Part shown: in pieces, positions 23,777 through 33,600 of the stretch
How the letters are laid out: every line of letters begins with the position of its first letter
How positions within the stretch are numbered: the stretch's first letter is position 1
Source: Nocardioides sp. Root190
Lineage (GTDB): Bacteria; Actinomycetota; Actinomycetes; Propionibacteriales; Nocardioidaceae
NCBI RefSeq assembly: GCF_001428565.1
Contig: NZ_LMIA01000013.1
Span: forward strand, 392,739 to 456,738
Length of the DNA stretch: 64,000 bases
Direction of reading: 5' to 3'
Position numbers and translations under genes: made by a program
The notes under the pieces: model-generated
Told to the model about the DNA's origin: nothing
Seen by the model: the letters and a program-made list of their open reading frames with translations, nothing else
The model's database searches: none

Positions 23777-24680
23777 TCGGGCCGTCGGCCTCCTGCTCGG
23801 GTACGCCGCGGATCGGCTGCTCGCCGATCCGCGGCGTTGTCACCCGGTCGCCGGCTTCGGACAGGTCGCCGCCGCCCTGGAGCAGCGGATCTGGCGCGAC
23901 CACCGGGCCAACGGCACGGCGTACGTCGTGGTCCTGGTCGGCGCCACGGTCGCGCTCGGCGTCGTCGCCGAGCGCACCCTGCCCCGCACCCTGGCCACCG
24001 CCGTGGCCACGTGGGCGGTGCTGGGCGGCACCTCGCTGGACCGTGAGGCAGCCACGGTGAGCCGACTTCTCGCCGACGGCCGACTGCCGGAGGCGCGGGT
24101 GCAGCTGACCCACCTGGTGGGCCGGGACACCTCGCAGCTGGACGAGGGCGAGGTCGTGCGGGCCACCCTCGAGTCGCTGGCCGAGAACACCTCGGACGCC
24201 GTCGTCGCGCCGCTGGTCTGGGGGGCGATCGCCGGCGTCCCCGGCCTGATCGGCTACCGCGCCGCGAACACCCTCGACGCCATGGTCGGTCACCGCAGCG
24301 CACGTCACGAACGGTTCGGTTGGGCGGCCGCCCGGTTCGACGACATGGCCAACCTGCCGGGTTCCCGACTGACCGCCCTCCTCGCCGTCGCCCTCGGCCC
24401 CGACCACCGCAACGCGTGGCGGGCCTGGCGACGTGATGCCGCGGGCCATCCCAGCCCGAACGCAGGTCCGGTCGAGTCCTCCTTCGCGGGTGCGCTCGGC
24501 ATCCGGCTGGGCGGCACCAACGACTACGCGGGCCGGATCGAGCACCGTGCGGTGATGGGCTCGGGACCCCTCCCCGGTCGTGCCGACCTCGACCGTGCCC
24601 GGACCCTGGCCCGTCGGGTCGGCGTCGCCGCCGCGTTGAGCGCCGCCGCGATCGCGTGCGTGCGATCATCACCTCGATGA
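23754..24680 (+). CDS. cobD: Adenosylcobinamide-phosphate synthase (CobD/CbiB)
   Basis: A 308-residue membrane protein that attaches the aminopropanol (phosphate) arm to adenosylcobyric acid. Typical segments: LLLGYAADRLLADPRRCHPVAGFG, LESLAENTSDAVVAPL, YRAANTLDAMVGHR, RFDDMANLPGSRLTALL and PNAGPVESSFAGALG. GTG 23754 overlaps cbtA; the TGA overlaps the following SDR start (ATGA). Confidence 0.94.
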   Translation: MSSLPTSDRAVGLLLGYAADRLLADPRRCHPVAGFGQVAAALEQRIWRDHRANGTAYVVVLVGATVALGVVAERTLPRTLATAVATWAVLGGTSLDREAATVSRLLADGRLPEARVQLTHLVGRDTSQLDEGEVVRATLESLAENTSDAVVAPLVWGAIAGVPGLIGYRAANTLDAMVGHRSARHERFGWAAARFDDMANLPGSRLTALLAVALGPDHRNAWRAWRRDAAGHPSPNAGPVESSFAGALGIRLGGTNDYAGRIEHRAVMGSGPLPGRADLDRARTLARRVGVAAALSAAAIACVRSSPR

Positions 24681-25591
24681 TCACCAGGCTGCTGCACACC
24701 CCGCTCCTCGCCTCGCCCCGCGCCGCCGTGTCGCGCGTCGCGCGCGCCGTCACCGGCGCCCCCGGGCCCCTCGACGGGCGCACGGTGCTCGTCACCGGAG
24801 CCACCTCGGGCATCGGCGAGGCCACTGCTCACGCGGCGGCCCGTCGCGGTGCGACGGTCCTGCTCGCCGCGCGCCGGGAGACCGAGCTGGCCCGGGTCCG
24901 GCAGGCGATCACCGACGAGGGCGGCCGCGCCGCGTCGTACGTCGTGGACCTGACGGTCGGCGCCTCCGTCGACGCCCTGGTCGAGCAGCTCCTCGCCGAG
25001 CACGGCGCGGTCGACTACGTCGTCAACAACGCCGGGCACTCCATCCGGCGCTCCCTGGACCTCACCCACGACCGCTTCCACGACTTCGAGCGGATGATGG
25101 CGGTGAACTACTTTGGACCCGTCCGGCTGACGATGGGGCTGCTCCCGGCGATGCGGGAGCAGCGCTTCGGCCACGTCGTGAACATCGTGACGTGGGGCAA
25201 CCAGATCCGGGCGCCCAAGTTCGCGCCGTACATCGCCTCCAAGACCGCCCTCGACGTCTTCGGGCGGATCCTGGGGCGTGAGGCGTTCTTCGACAACGTC
25301 ACCTGCACCAACATGCGGGTCGCGATCGTGCGCACCCCGATGATCGGTCCCACGGCGGCGTACGAGGGCCGGGGCGAGAGTGCCGAGCACTGTGCCGAGC
25401 GCGTGGTCCGTGCCCTGGAGGACCGGCCGGTGACGGTCGACGGTGCGTTCGGGACCTTCTACGCCGCCTTCAACGTGCTGGCACCGCGGCTCTCGGACCT
25501 GGCGATGGCCATCGCGCACCGCCACGAACCGGACTCGGCGGCAGCGCTCAGGACGAGCGGGAGGAGCCAGCCGGGTCCGACGGCCCGATGA
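24677..25591 (+). CDS. Short-chain dehydrogenase/reductase
   Basis: A 304-residue SDR. The NAD(P)-binding motif TGATSGIG (about residues 40-47), NNAG, and the catalytic YIASK are present. The N-terminal 35 residues (MITRLLHTPLLASPRAAV) form a positively charged amphipathic extension, as in SDRs that touch membranes and act on lipids. The substrate is unknown. ATG 24677 overlaps the cobD stop, so it may be co-transcribed with the B12-regulated unit although it has no obvious cobalamin role. The 3' end overlaps the convergent HxlR gene by 44 bp. Confidence 0.8.
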   Translation: MITRLLHTPLLASPRAAVSRVARAVTGAPGPLDGRTVLVTGATSGIGEATAHAAARRGATVLLAARRETELARVRQAITDEGGRAASYVVDLTVGASVDALVEQLLAEHGAVDYVVNNAGHSIRRSLDLTHDRFHDFERMMAVNYFGPVRLTMGLLPAMREQRFGHVVNIVTWGNQIRAPKFAPYIASKTALDVFGRILGREAFFDNVTCTNMRVAIVRTPMIGPTAAYEGRGESAEHCAERVVRALEDRPVTVDGAFGTFYAAFNVLAPRLSDLAMAIAHRHEPDSAAALRTSGRSQPGPTAR

Positions 25592-25961
25592 CGGCCTCGG
25601 CGTTGCGCCCGACCCAGCGCAACAACGGCACCATGACCTCGGCGAGCTCCTCTCCGAGCGGTGTCAGGCTGTAGTCCACGCGGGGCGGCATGACCGGCTT
25701 CTGGTCGCGGTCCACCAGTCCGTCGGCCTCGAGGGTCCTCAGGGTCTGGGCGAGCATCTTCTCGCTCACGCCCTGGGCGCGGCGCCTCAGCTCGCTCCAG
25801 CGCTGGGGTCCGTCGGTGAGCGACACCAGGACGAGCACGCCCCACTTGCTCATGACGTGGTCGAGCAGCACCCGGCTGGAGCAGGCGGCAGGGAACACCC
25901 CGCCCGGGAACTGCTCGAAGATCCCGGCCTCACCGCTCGCCACCTGCAGGCTTTCCGTCAT
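25548..25961 (-). CDS. HxlR-family transcriptional regulator
   Basis: A 137-residue winged-helix regulator. The usual HxlR cysteine lies at PAACSSRVLLDHVMSKWGVLVL, followed by WSELRRRAQGVSEKMLAQTLRTLEADGLV and VDYSLTPLGEEL. In QorR/HypR/YodB-type proteins the N-terminal cysteine senses quinones or electrophiles. The divergent neighbour is a quinone-reductase-like SDR, with a palindrome in between, so a redox- or quinone-sensing pair is likely. This is the second HxlR protein in the window. Confidence 0.88.
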   Translation of the reverse strand: MTESLQVASGEAGIFEQFPGGVFPAACSSRVLLDHVMSKWGVLVLVSLTDGPQRWSELRRRAQGVSEKMLAQTLRTLEADGLVDRDQKPVMPPRVDYSLTPLGEELAEVMVPLLRWVGRNAEAVIGPSDPAGSSRSS

Positions 25962-25964
25962 GGC

Positions 25965-25989
25965 AGTACCTTACTTCAAAGTGCGTACT
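25965..25989. promoter_or_regulatory. Candidate HxlR operator
   Basis: An imperfect palindrome AGTACCTTACTT - CA - AAGTGCGTACT covers 25965-25989, starting 4 bp from the regulator start codon and 77 bp before the divergent quinone-reductase-like gene. Size and position fit an HxlR dimer site repressing both genes. The assignment is an inference. Confidence 0.6.
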
Positions 25990-26065
25990 AACCATTGGGA
26001 AGCAACTACCTCATCGACAGGTTGAGACCGGCAGCAAGCCATCCTCCCCGTCGAAAGGTTCCACC

Positions 26066-26914
26066 ATGTCCCTCGTCGTCACCGGTGCCACCGGCCACCT
26101 CGGCCGCCTCGTCATCTCCTCCCTGCTAGCGCAGGGCGTCCCCGCCGACCAGGTCGTCGCCGTCGGTCGCGACGAGGGCCGCCTCGCCGAGCTGGCCGCG
26201 CTCGGCGTGCAGACCCGACGCGCCGACTACGGCGACCCCGCCTCCATCACGGCGGCGCTCGCCGGCGCCCGCCGCGTCCTGCTCATCTCGGGCAGCGAGG
26301 TCGGCCAGCGCCTCGCCCAGCACCAGACGGTCATCGACGCCGCCAAGGACGCCGGTGTCGAGCTGCTCGCCTACACCAGCATCGCCAACGCCGACACCAG
26401 CGGTCTCGCGCTCGCCGTGGAGCACAAGGCCACCGAGGAGGCCGTCGTCGCGTCCGGCCTTCCCCACTCGCTCCTGCGCAACAGCTGGTACGTCGAGAAC
26501 TACGGCGACCAGCTCCCCACCTACCTCGAGCACGGCACCGTCCTCGGTGCGGCCGGCGACGGCCAGGTCAGCGCCGCCACCCGCGCCGACTTCGCCGAGG
26601 CCGCGGCCGCCGTCCTGCTCGCCGAGGCGCCGAAGCCGGTCTACGAGCTCGGGGGCACCGCCTTCAGCCTGAAGGAGCTCGCCGCCACGGTGAGCGAGGT
26701 GAGCGGCACCGACGTCACCTACACCGACGTACCGGCCGAGGAGCTCACCAAGGTCCTCGTCGGCGCCGGGGTGCCCGAGCAGTTCGCCGCGATCCTCGCC
26801 GACGGCGACGAGGGCCTGGGCCGTGGCGAGCTGTACGTCGACACCGCGGACCTCGCCGACCTGCTGGGCCGTCCGGCCACGTCGCTGGCCGACGGGCTGC
26901 GCGCGGCGCTGTGA
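26066..26914 (+). CDS. NmrA-like NAD(P)-binding quinone oxidoreductase (YtfG/QOR2 type)
   Basis: A 282-residue atypical SDR. It begins MSLVVTGATGHLGRLVISSL with the TGATGxLG dinucleotide motif, and has TSIANADTS, HSLLRNSWYVENY and ELGGTAFSLKELAATVSEV. These match NAD(P)H:quinone oxidoreductase type 2 (YtfG). The preceding GAAAGG serves as ribosome binding site. Divergent control by the adjacent HxlR gene is expected, so the pair likely detoxifies quinones or similar electrophiles. Confidence 0.85.
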   Translation: MSLVVTGATGHLGRLVISSLLAQGVPADQVVAVGRDEGRLAELAALGVQTRRADYGDPASITAALAGARRVLLISGSEVGQRLAQHQTVIDAAKDAGVELLAYTSIANADTSGLALAVEHKATEEAVVASGLPHSLLRNSWYVENYGDQLPTYLEHGTVLGAAGDGQVSAATRADFAEAAAAVLLAEAPKPVYELGGTAFSLKELAATVSEVSGTDVTYTDVPAEELTKVLVGAGVPEQFAAILADGDEGLGRGELYVDTADLADLLGRPATSLADGLRAAL

Positions 26915-26952
26915 CCCGTGTGCTCCTCGTCGGTCGCGGGCACCTTGCAGCC

Positions 26953-27387
26953 ATGACGATCGACGAGGAGCACACCCGCCCCGAGGGCGTCGACGACCGC
27001 ACGGTCGCCGCGCTCGGCAAGATCTCGGAGGCGCTCGAAGCGGTGGAGGTGGCCCGCGGGGCGCTCTACACCTTCCACCGGCTCAGCGGCACCGCCGACC
27101 TGACCCTGGGCGAGGGCGTCGACGAGCTCCGCGAGGCGGGGCACGGCGAGCTCGCCGACCGGCTGCAGACCGAGCTCGTCGGGCTCAACGTCCTCCGGGG
27201 ACGCTGGACCTTCCAGGTCGTCGAGGAGTACGACGACGGGTACTACGCGACCTTCCGGCAGCTGGAGCGTGAGGCTCGTGAGCGCCTGGTCGGCGGGCGC
27301 CGGCACCTCTACGAGGCGGAGATGAAGGAGGACCGGCGCACCCACGGCCGGGACGGCCACGAGGCCGCTCCGCGGGAGGGTTCCTAG
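26953..27387 (+). CDS. Conserved hypothetical actinobacterial protein
   Basis: A 144-residue soluble, charged protein. Distinct blocks include [56 protein letters not shown] and [21 protein letters not shown] recognise the pattern as a conserved actinobacterial family but know of no assigned function. The mostly helical composition suggests a small helical bundle. ATG 26953 was chosen; a GTG at 26911 overlapping the upstream stop is possible. It converges on cobK with a 4-bp overlap. Confidence 0.75.
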   Translation: MTIDEEHTRPEGVDDRTVAALGKISEALEAVEVARGALYTFHRLSGTADLTLGEGVDELREAGHGELADRLQTELVGLNVLRGRWTFQVVEEYDDGYYATFRQLEREARERLVGGRRHLYEAEMKEDRRTHGRDGHEAAPREGS

Positions 27388-28106
27388 AGCCCGCGCAGCC
27401 AGTCGAGGACCGCGTCCACCTCGGCCACGGTCCCGACGCCGGCCGGAGCCGCTGCCCGTCGTACCACCACCACGGGGATGCCCAGCTCGGCCGTGGCCTC
27501 CATCTTGGGCCAGGTGAGCTCGCCGCCGGAGTCCTTGGTCACCAGGACGTCGCGATCGGCCATCAGCGCCCGCTCGCCCTCGAGCGTGTAGGGGCCGCGG
27601 GAGGTCAGCAGCTCCCAGGCCGGCGGGATGGCGACGTCCGGCGGGTCCACCACCCGCGCGAGGACCTCGTGGTCGTGCAGCGCCGGCACGAAACGTGCCA
27701 GCTCCTGGCGGCCGATCGTGAGGAACGGTCGACTACCGAGCTCACCTGCGACGGTCGCGGCCTGCTCGTGGGTGTCCACCCAGATCCAGGACGGCGTCGC
27801 CCGATCGGCCCAGCCAGGGCGCTCGAAGCGGAGCAGCGGGACGCCGGACGCGACGCAGGCCTGCGCGGCGTTGCGGCTCATGCCCTGGGCGAACGGGTGG
27901 GTCGCGTCCACCACCACGTCGAAGTCGGCGAGCACGGCCCGCAGTCCCTCGACACCGCCGAAGCCGCCGATCCGCACCTCGCCCACGGGCAACCGCGGCC
28001 GGGCCACCCGGCCGGCGAGGGAGGACACCACCGGGATGTCCGCGTCGACCAGACGGGCCGCGAGCTCACGCGCCTCGCCCGTTCCGCCGAGCAGCAGGAC
28101 CCTCAC
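27384..28106 (-). CDS. cobK: Precorrin-6A reductase
   Basis: A 240-residue NADPH-dependent reductase giving precorrin-6B. It begins [15 protein letters not shown], a family hallmark, then [36 protein letters not shown] and [20 protein letters not shown] 28106 overlaps the cobQ stop (GTGA). It is the last gene of the minus-strand cobN-cobF-cobQ-cobK unit. Length is normal. Confidence 0.95.
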   Translation of the reverse strand: MRVLLLGGTGEARELAARLVDADIPVVSSLAGRVARPRLPVGEVRIGGFGGVEGLRAVLADFDVVVDATHPFAQGMSRNAAQACVASGVPLLRFERPGWADRATPSWIWVDTHEQAATVAGELGSRPFLTIGRQELARFVPALHDHEVLARVVDPPDVAIPPAWELLTSRGPYTLEGERALMADRDVLVTKDSGGELTWPKMEATAELGIPVVVVRRAAAPAGVGTVAEVDAVLDWLRGL

Positions 28107-29491
28107 CGGGTCAGCTCCAGCAGGGCGTCGAGGTCGAGGTGCTCCTCGACCAGGTCGCCGAGCAGGTCCAGACGTGCCGCCCGGGCCGCCGGGAAGGACG
28201 CACCGGAGACCACGTCGAGGGCGCCGGCGAGGTAGGCCGCACGGGTCCCGTCGTCCTCCAGGCTGCCGTGCACCATCGTCCCGGTCACCTTGCCCGCCAC
28301 GGTCGAGCCGGTGACCCGGCCGTGATGGATCTCGTAGCCGGCGGGCTCGACCAGCGTGAGCTTCTTCTCGGACCCGAACCGGGTCGTGAGGTCGAGCAGT
28401 CCGAGTCCGTCGGCCGCAGCCCCGGGAGTTCCCTCGACGCCGTCGGGGTCCTCGATCCGTCGACCGAGCATCTGGCACCCACCGCAGATCCCCAGCACCG
28501 GCCGACCTGCCGCCGCATGACGGGTGATCGCCGCGTCGAGACCGCGCTCGCGCAGCCAGGCCAGGTCGGCGAGGGTCGCTCGAGAACCGGGCAGCACGAT
28601 CAGGTCGGCGTCCGCGAGACGGCTCGCGTCGGAGACGAACTCGACGTCGAGACCCGGCTCCAGCCCCAGCGCGTCGACGTCGGTGAAGTTGCTGATCCGG
28701 GGCAACCGGACGACCGCGACCTTGCGGGTGCCCGCCGCCAGTGCGGTCCGGCGCCCGTCGAGGTCGAGCGCGTCCTCGGAGTCAAGCCAGAGATCCGGGT
28801 GCCAGGGAAGCACGCCGTACGTCGGCCGTCCGGTCCGCTGCTGCAGGTCGTCGAGCCCCGGGCGGAGCAGGTCCACGTCACCGCGGAACTTGTTGACGAC
28901 GTACCCCTTGACCAGGGCCCGGTCGTCCTCGTCGAGCAGCATCAGCGTGCCGTAGGCCGCGGCGAACCAGCCGCCACGGTCGATGTCGCCGACCACGATC
29001 GTGGGGACCTCGCCGTGCCGGGCCAGCCCCATGTTCACGTAGTCGCTGGACCGCAGGTTGATCTCCGCGGGACTGCCGGCTCCCTCGGCGACGACCAGGT
29101 CGAAGCGCGAGCGCAGGTCGTCGAAGGCCGCGAACGCGGTCGCGGCCAGACGGGCCCGGCCGTCGTGCCAGTTGCGGGCCGAGACCTCGCCGTCGGGCTG
29201 GCCCATCCGCACCACGTGGCTGCGCCGGTCGCTGCCGGGCTTGAGCAGCACCGGGTTCATCGCGACCTCCGGTGTGACGCCGGCGGCCAGCGCCTGCACC
29301 CACTGCGCCCGCCCGATCTCGCCGGGCACGCCGTCGGGTCCGCGCACGACCATCGAGTTGTTCGACATGTTCTGCGCCTTGTACGGCGCCACCCGGATCC
29401 CGCGCCGCGCGAACGCCCGGCACAGTCCCGTCGTCACGATGCTCTTGCCCGCGTCGGAGGTCATGCCCGCGACGAGGAGGGCGCCGGTCAT
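28103..29491 (-). CDS. cobQ: Cobyric acid synthase
   Basis: A 462-residue amidotransferase that amidates the b, d, e and g side chains. N-terminal ATP-binding domain: [46 protein letters not shown]-terminal GATase: the catalytic cysteine in [11 protein letters not shown] and the histidine in [10 protein letters not shown]. Somewhat shorter than some homologues (about 480-510). The ATG overlaps the [2Fe-2S] protein stop (ATGA). Confidence 0.95.
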   Translation of the reverse strand: MTGALLVAGMTSDAGKSIVTTGLCRAFARRGIRVAPYKAQNMSNNSMVVRGPDGVPGEIGRAQWVQALAAGVTPEVAMNPVLLKPGSDRRSHVVRMGQPDGEVSARNWHDGRARLAATAFAAFDDLRSRFDLVVAEGAGSPAEINLRSSDYVNMGLARHGEVPTIVVGDIDRGGWFAAAYGTLMLLDEDDRALVKGYVVNKFRGDVDLLRPGLDDLQQRTGRPTYGVLPWHPDLWLDSEDALDLDGRRTALAAGTRKVAVVRLPRISNFTDVDALGLEPGLDVEFVSDASRLADADLIVLPGSRATLADLAWLRERGLDAAITRHAAAGRPVLGICGGCQMLGRRIEDPDGVEGTPGAAADGLGLLDLTTRFGSEKKLTLVEPAGYEIHHGRVTGSTVAGKVTGTMVHGSLEDDGTRAAYLAGALDVVSGASFPAARAARLDLLGDLVEEHLDLDALLELTR

Positions 29492-29850
29492 CCGCGCTTG
29501 CCCCGGAACAGGTGTCGCTGCAGGGACGCCGGCACCGGACCGCCCTCGCGCACCCACTCGACCACGGCGTCGGTCGCAGCGCCGGACAGCACTCCCCCGA
29601 GCCAGAAGTCCTTGGGTCGCCGGCCGTTGGGATTCCACGTGAAGTCCCGGACGAGTACGACGTTGGAGCGGTCGCACTCGTCGAGGCAGTCCACCACCCG
29701 CACCCGGACCCGCGGCCCGCGGCGACCGGCCGGGTCGTCCAGCGCCTCGATCTCGTCGCGCTGGGTCGAGTGGTCGACGTCGGGGTGCTTCTTCGTCGTC
29801 CCGCAGCAGCAGTCGCGACAGAGCAGGATGTCGCGCTCAGGCAGAGCCAT
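29488..29850 (-). CDS. Thioredoxin-like [2Fe-2S] ferredoxin
   Basis: A 120-residue protein. It starts MALPERDILLCRDCCCGTTK and later has VVDCLDECDRSNVVLVRD, so the probable cluster ligands are an N-terminal Cys group and the C-x3-C pair, as in thioredoxin-fold [2Fe-2S] ferredoxins. DFWLGGVLSGAATDAVVEWVREGG is the usual C-terminal block. Its place between cobF and cobQ, coupled at both ends by overlapping codons, suggests it serves electron transfer in cobalamin synthesis. The partner enzyme is unknown. Confidence 0.83.
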   Translation of the reverse strand: MALPERDILLCRDCCCGTTKKHPDVDHSTQRDEIEALDDPAGRRGPRVRVRVVDCLDECDRSNVVLVRDFTWNPNGRRPKDFWLGGVLSGAATDAVVEWVREGGPVPASLQRHLFRGKRG

Positions 29851-30632
29851 CAGCAGGCCCCCGCAGCAGGACCGCGCAACAGGAACAGGTCCATCACCCA
29901 GCCGGCTTCGGCCTTCGCCGCTGCCCGGGCCTCCACGATCTCGCCGACCACGGACCCGACCGGTCCGGTGACCAGTCGCTCCCCCACGCCGCCGAGGTTC
30001 GCGCCCCACCAGATCGTCCAGTCCTCGAAGCCGTCGAGGTCCACCCCGCCGGTGAGCATCACGACCAGGTTGCGCTGTCCACCGGCGACGTCGTCGCGCA
30101 GGCGGCGGGCCGTGGTGACGTGCACCGGCTGCCCGACGTCGTGCAGCACGATGCCGTGCCGGGCGGCGAGCACCTGCGGGGCACTGATGCCGGGCAGGAC
30201 GTCGATGTCGTCGGACAGCTCGCGCACGATCCGGATGGTTCCGTCGTACAACGACGGGTCGCCCCACACGAGGAATGCGCAGGTTCCGCCGCGGGCCTCG
30301 AGCACCTCGCGGTAGGCGGCGAGCCGGGCGGCGTACCAGTCCACGACCGCGCCTTCGTAGCCCGCCCGGTCCAGACCCGGCGAGCGATCCCGCTCGGGGT
30401 CGCGGACCACGACGAGCTCGACGCCGTGGGCGTCCGCCACTGCCTGACGTACGGCGAGGAGCGGGTCCTCCTCGCTCTTCTGGACGGCCAGCGCGTAGTC
30501 GCACCCGGCCAGTGCCGCGGCGACCTCCGGGGTGACGTGCTGGGGGCCCATGCCGAAGCCCAGGACCCTGACCCTCGCAGCAGACCGGCCGGACGGCACG
30601 GATCGCACGGACGGCACGGAGGCCTCAGGCAC
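29850..30632 (-). CDS. cobF: Precorrin-6A synthase (deacetylating)
   Basis: A 260-residue tetrapyrrole methylase that methylates C-1 with loss of acetate, specific to the aerobic pathway. Recognisable blocks: VRVLGFGMGPQHVTPEVAAAL, FLVWGDPSLYDGTIRIV, VLPGISAPQVLAARH and VMLTGGVDLDGFEDW. GTG 30632 overlaps the cobN end by 8 bp. The first 20 or so residues (VPEASVPSVRSVPSGRSAAR) are low-complexity and may not be translated if an internal GTG near VRVLGFG is used. The stop overlaps the ferredoxin ATG by 1 bp. Confidence 0.92.
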   Translation of the reverse strand: MPEASVPSVRSVPSGRSAARVRVLGFGMGPQHVTPEVAAALAGCDYALAVQKSEEDPLLAVRQAVADAHGVELVVVRDPERDRSPGLDRAGYEGAVVDWYAARLAAYREVLEARGGTCAFLVWGDPSLYDGTIRIVRELSDDIDVLPGISAPQVLAARHGIVLHDVGQPVHVTTARRLRDDVAGGQRNLVVMLTGGVDLDGFEDWTIWWGANLGGVGERLVTGPVGSVVGEIVEARAAAKAEAGWVMDLFLLRGPAAGAC

Positions 30633-33600
30633 CGGCGGAGTCCTCGAGGTCACCCTCGACCTCGAGGTAGGCCGCCTGCAGCGCCGCGAGCACCTCGGGA
30701 TCGGGCGACTCCCACAGGCCGCGGTCCTTGGCCTCGTGCAGCCGCTCGACGATGCTGCGCAGCGCCCAGGGGTTGGACGTGCGCAGGAACGCCTGGTTGG
30801 TCTCGTCGAGCACGTAGGACTTCGCCAGCGACTCGTACATCCAGTCGTGGACGACACCGGCGGTCGCGTCGAAGCCAAAGAGGTAGTCGACCGTCGCCGC
30901 CAGCTCGAAGGCGCCCTTGTAGCCGTGGCGCTGCATGGCACCGATCCAGCGCGGGTTGACCACACGGGCACGGAACACCCGGTTGGTCTCCTCCTGCAGC
31001 GTGCGCGTGCGCACCGCGTCCGGCGAGGTCGAGTCGCCGACGTACGCCTTCGGGTCGGAGCCGGTCAGCGCACGGATCGTGGCGACCATCCCGCCGTGGT
31101 ACTGGAAGTAGTCGTCACTGTCGGCGATGTCGTGCTCGCGGGTGTCGATGTTCTTGGCCGCGATCTTGATCCGTCGGTAGTTGGCGCGCATGTCGTCTGC
31201 GGCGGGTACGCCGTCGAGGTCGCGGCCGTAGGCGAAGCCGCCCCAGGCGGTGTAGACCTCGGCGAGGTCGGCGTCGTCGCGCCAGGTGCCGGACTCGACG
31301 GCCTGGAGGATGCCGGCGCCGTACGACCCCGGCTTGGAGCCGAAGATCCGCGTCGTCGCCCGACGCTCGTCGCCGTGCTCGGCGACATCGGCCTGCGAGT
31401 GCGCGCGCACGAAGTTCTTCTCGAGCGGCTCGTCGAGCTCGGCGACCATCCGTACGGCGTCGTCGAGCATCGCCACCACGTGCGGGAACGCGTCCCGGAA
31501 GAAGCCGGAGATCCGCACCGTCACGTCGATGCGCGGACGACCGAGCTCCTCGAGCTCGATCACGGTCAGCGTGTGCACCCGCTTCGAGGCCTCGTCCCAC
31601 TCGGGACGCACGCCGATCAGGGCCAGCACCTCGGCGATGTCGTCGCCGGAGGTGCGCATCGCGGAGGTGCCCCAGACCGACAGGCCCACCGACTCCGGAT
31701 AGGTGCCCTCGTCGTCGAGGTAGCGCTGGATGAGCGAGTCGGCCATCGCCTGACCGGTCTGCCACGCCAGGCGCGAGGGGACCGCGCGCGGGTCGACGGT
31801 GTAGAAGTTGCGCCCGGTCGGGAGCACGTTGACCAGACCACGCAGCGGGGATCCCGAGGGACCCGCCGGGACGAAGCCGCCAGCCAGGGCATGCAGGGTG
31901 TGGTCGAGCTCGTCAGTGGTGCGTGCCAGACGCGGCACCACCTCGGTGGCAGCAAAGTCCAGCACCTGGCGGACCACCGGGTCGGCGTGCAGGTCCTCGA
32001 CGCGCGCCGGGTCCCAGCCCGACTTCTCCATCGCCTCGATCAGCTCGCGGGCCTCGGCCTCGACCCGGTCGACCTCCGGGGTCGGGGCGTCGGGCACGAG
32101 ACCGAGCGCGGACCGCAGGCCCGGGAGTGCGTGGGACTGACCGCCCCAGACCTGGGAGGCCCGCAGGATCGCGAGCACGAGGTTGACCCGCGCCTCGCCG
32201 TCGGGCGCCTGCCCGAGGATGTGCAGTCCGTCGCGGATCTGGACGTCCTTGATCTCGCACAGCCAGCCGTCGACGTGCAGCAGGAAGTCGTCGAAGTCGT
32301 CGTCCTCGGGACGCTCCTCCAGACCGAGGTCGCGGTGCAGCTCCGCGGCCCGCATCAGCGCCCAGATCTCGCCGCGGATGGCGGCCAGCTTGGCCGGGTC
32401 CATCGCCGAGATCTTGTCGTAGTCCTCCAGCAGGCCCTCGAGGCGCGCGATGTCGCCGTACGCCTCCGCGCGTGCCATCGGCGGGATCAGGTGGTCGATG
32501 ATCGTCGCGTGGGCGCGGCGCTTGGCCTGCGCGCCCTCGCCGGGGTCGTTGACGAGGAACGGGTAGATCAGCGGCATGCTGCCGATCGCGGCGTCCGTGC
32601 CGCAGGACGCCGACAGTGCGGCGTTCTTGCCGGGCAGCCACTCCATCGAGCCGTGCTTGCCCAGGTGGACCACCGCGTGGGCGCCGAAGCCGTGCTGCAC
32701 CCAGCGGTACGCCGCCAGGTAGTGGTGCGACGGCGCGAGGTCGGGGTCGTGGTAGATCGCGACGGGGTTCTCCCCGAAGCCGCGGGGCGGCTGGATCATC
32801 AGCACGATGTTGCCGGCGCGCAGCGTCGCCAGCACGATCTCGTTGTCGTCGTTGACGAAGAGGGTGCCGGGCGACTCGCCCCAGGCCTCGACCATGTCGC
32901 CGCGCAGGTCGGCCGGGATGTCCGCGGTCCACGCGTCGTAGTCGGCCTTGCTGATCCGGACGTGCGCGTCGCTGAGCTGGACCGAGGTCAGCCATTCCTC
33001 GTCCTGGCCACCGGCCGCGATCAGGGAGTGGATCAGCGTGTCGCCGGCCACGGTGTCGTCCTCGAGGTCGAGGACCCCGAAGCCGTCGCCGACGTCGTAG
33101 CCCGCGTCGCGCAGGCGGCGCAGCATCCGCACGGCCGACACCGGGGTGTCGAGGCCGACGGCGTTGCCGATGCGGGAGTGCTTGGTCGGGTAGGCGCTGA
33201 GCATCAGCGCGATCTTCTTGTCCGCGTTGGGGACCGAGCGCAGCCGGGCGTAGTTGACCGCGAGGCCGGCCACCCGGGCGCTGCGCTCCGCGTCGGCGAC
33301 GTACGACGGCAGGCCGGCCGGGTCGAGCTCCTTGAACGAGAACGGCACGGTGCTGATCCGCCCGTCGAACTCGGGGATCGCCACCTGGTTGGCGTAGTCG
33401 ATGGGTGTGACGCCCTCGTCGGACGCCTCCCAGTCCGCACGGCTGCTGGTGAGGCACAGGCCCTGCAGGACGGGGATGTCGAGGGCGGCGATGCGCTCCA
33501 CGTCCCACGTCTCGTCCTCGCCACCGGCGCTGACCGCGGCGGGTGTGCTGCCTCCGGCAGCGAGCACCGTGACGACGAGGGCGTCGAGATCGCCCAGCGC

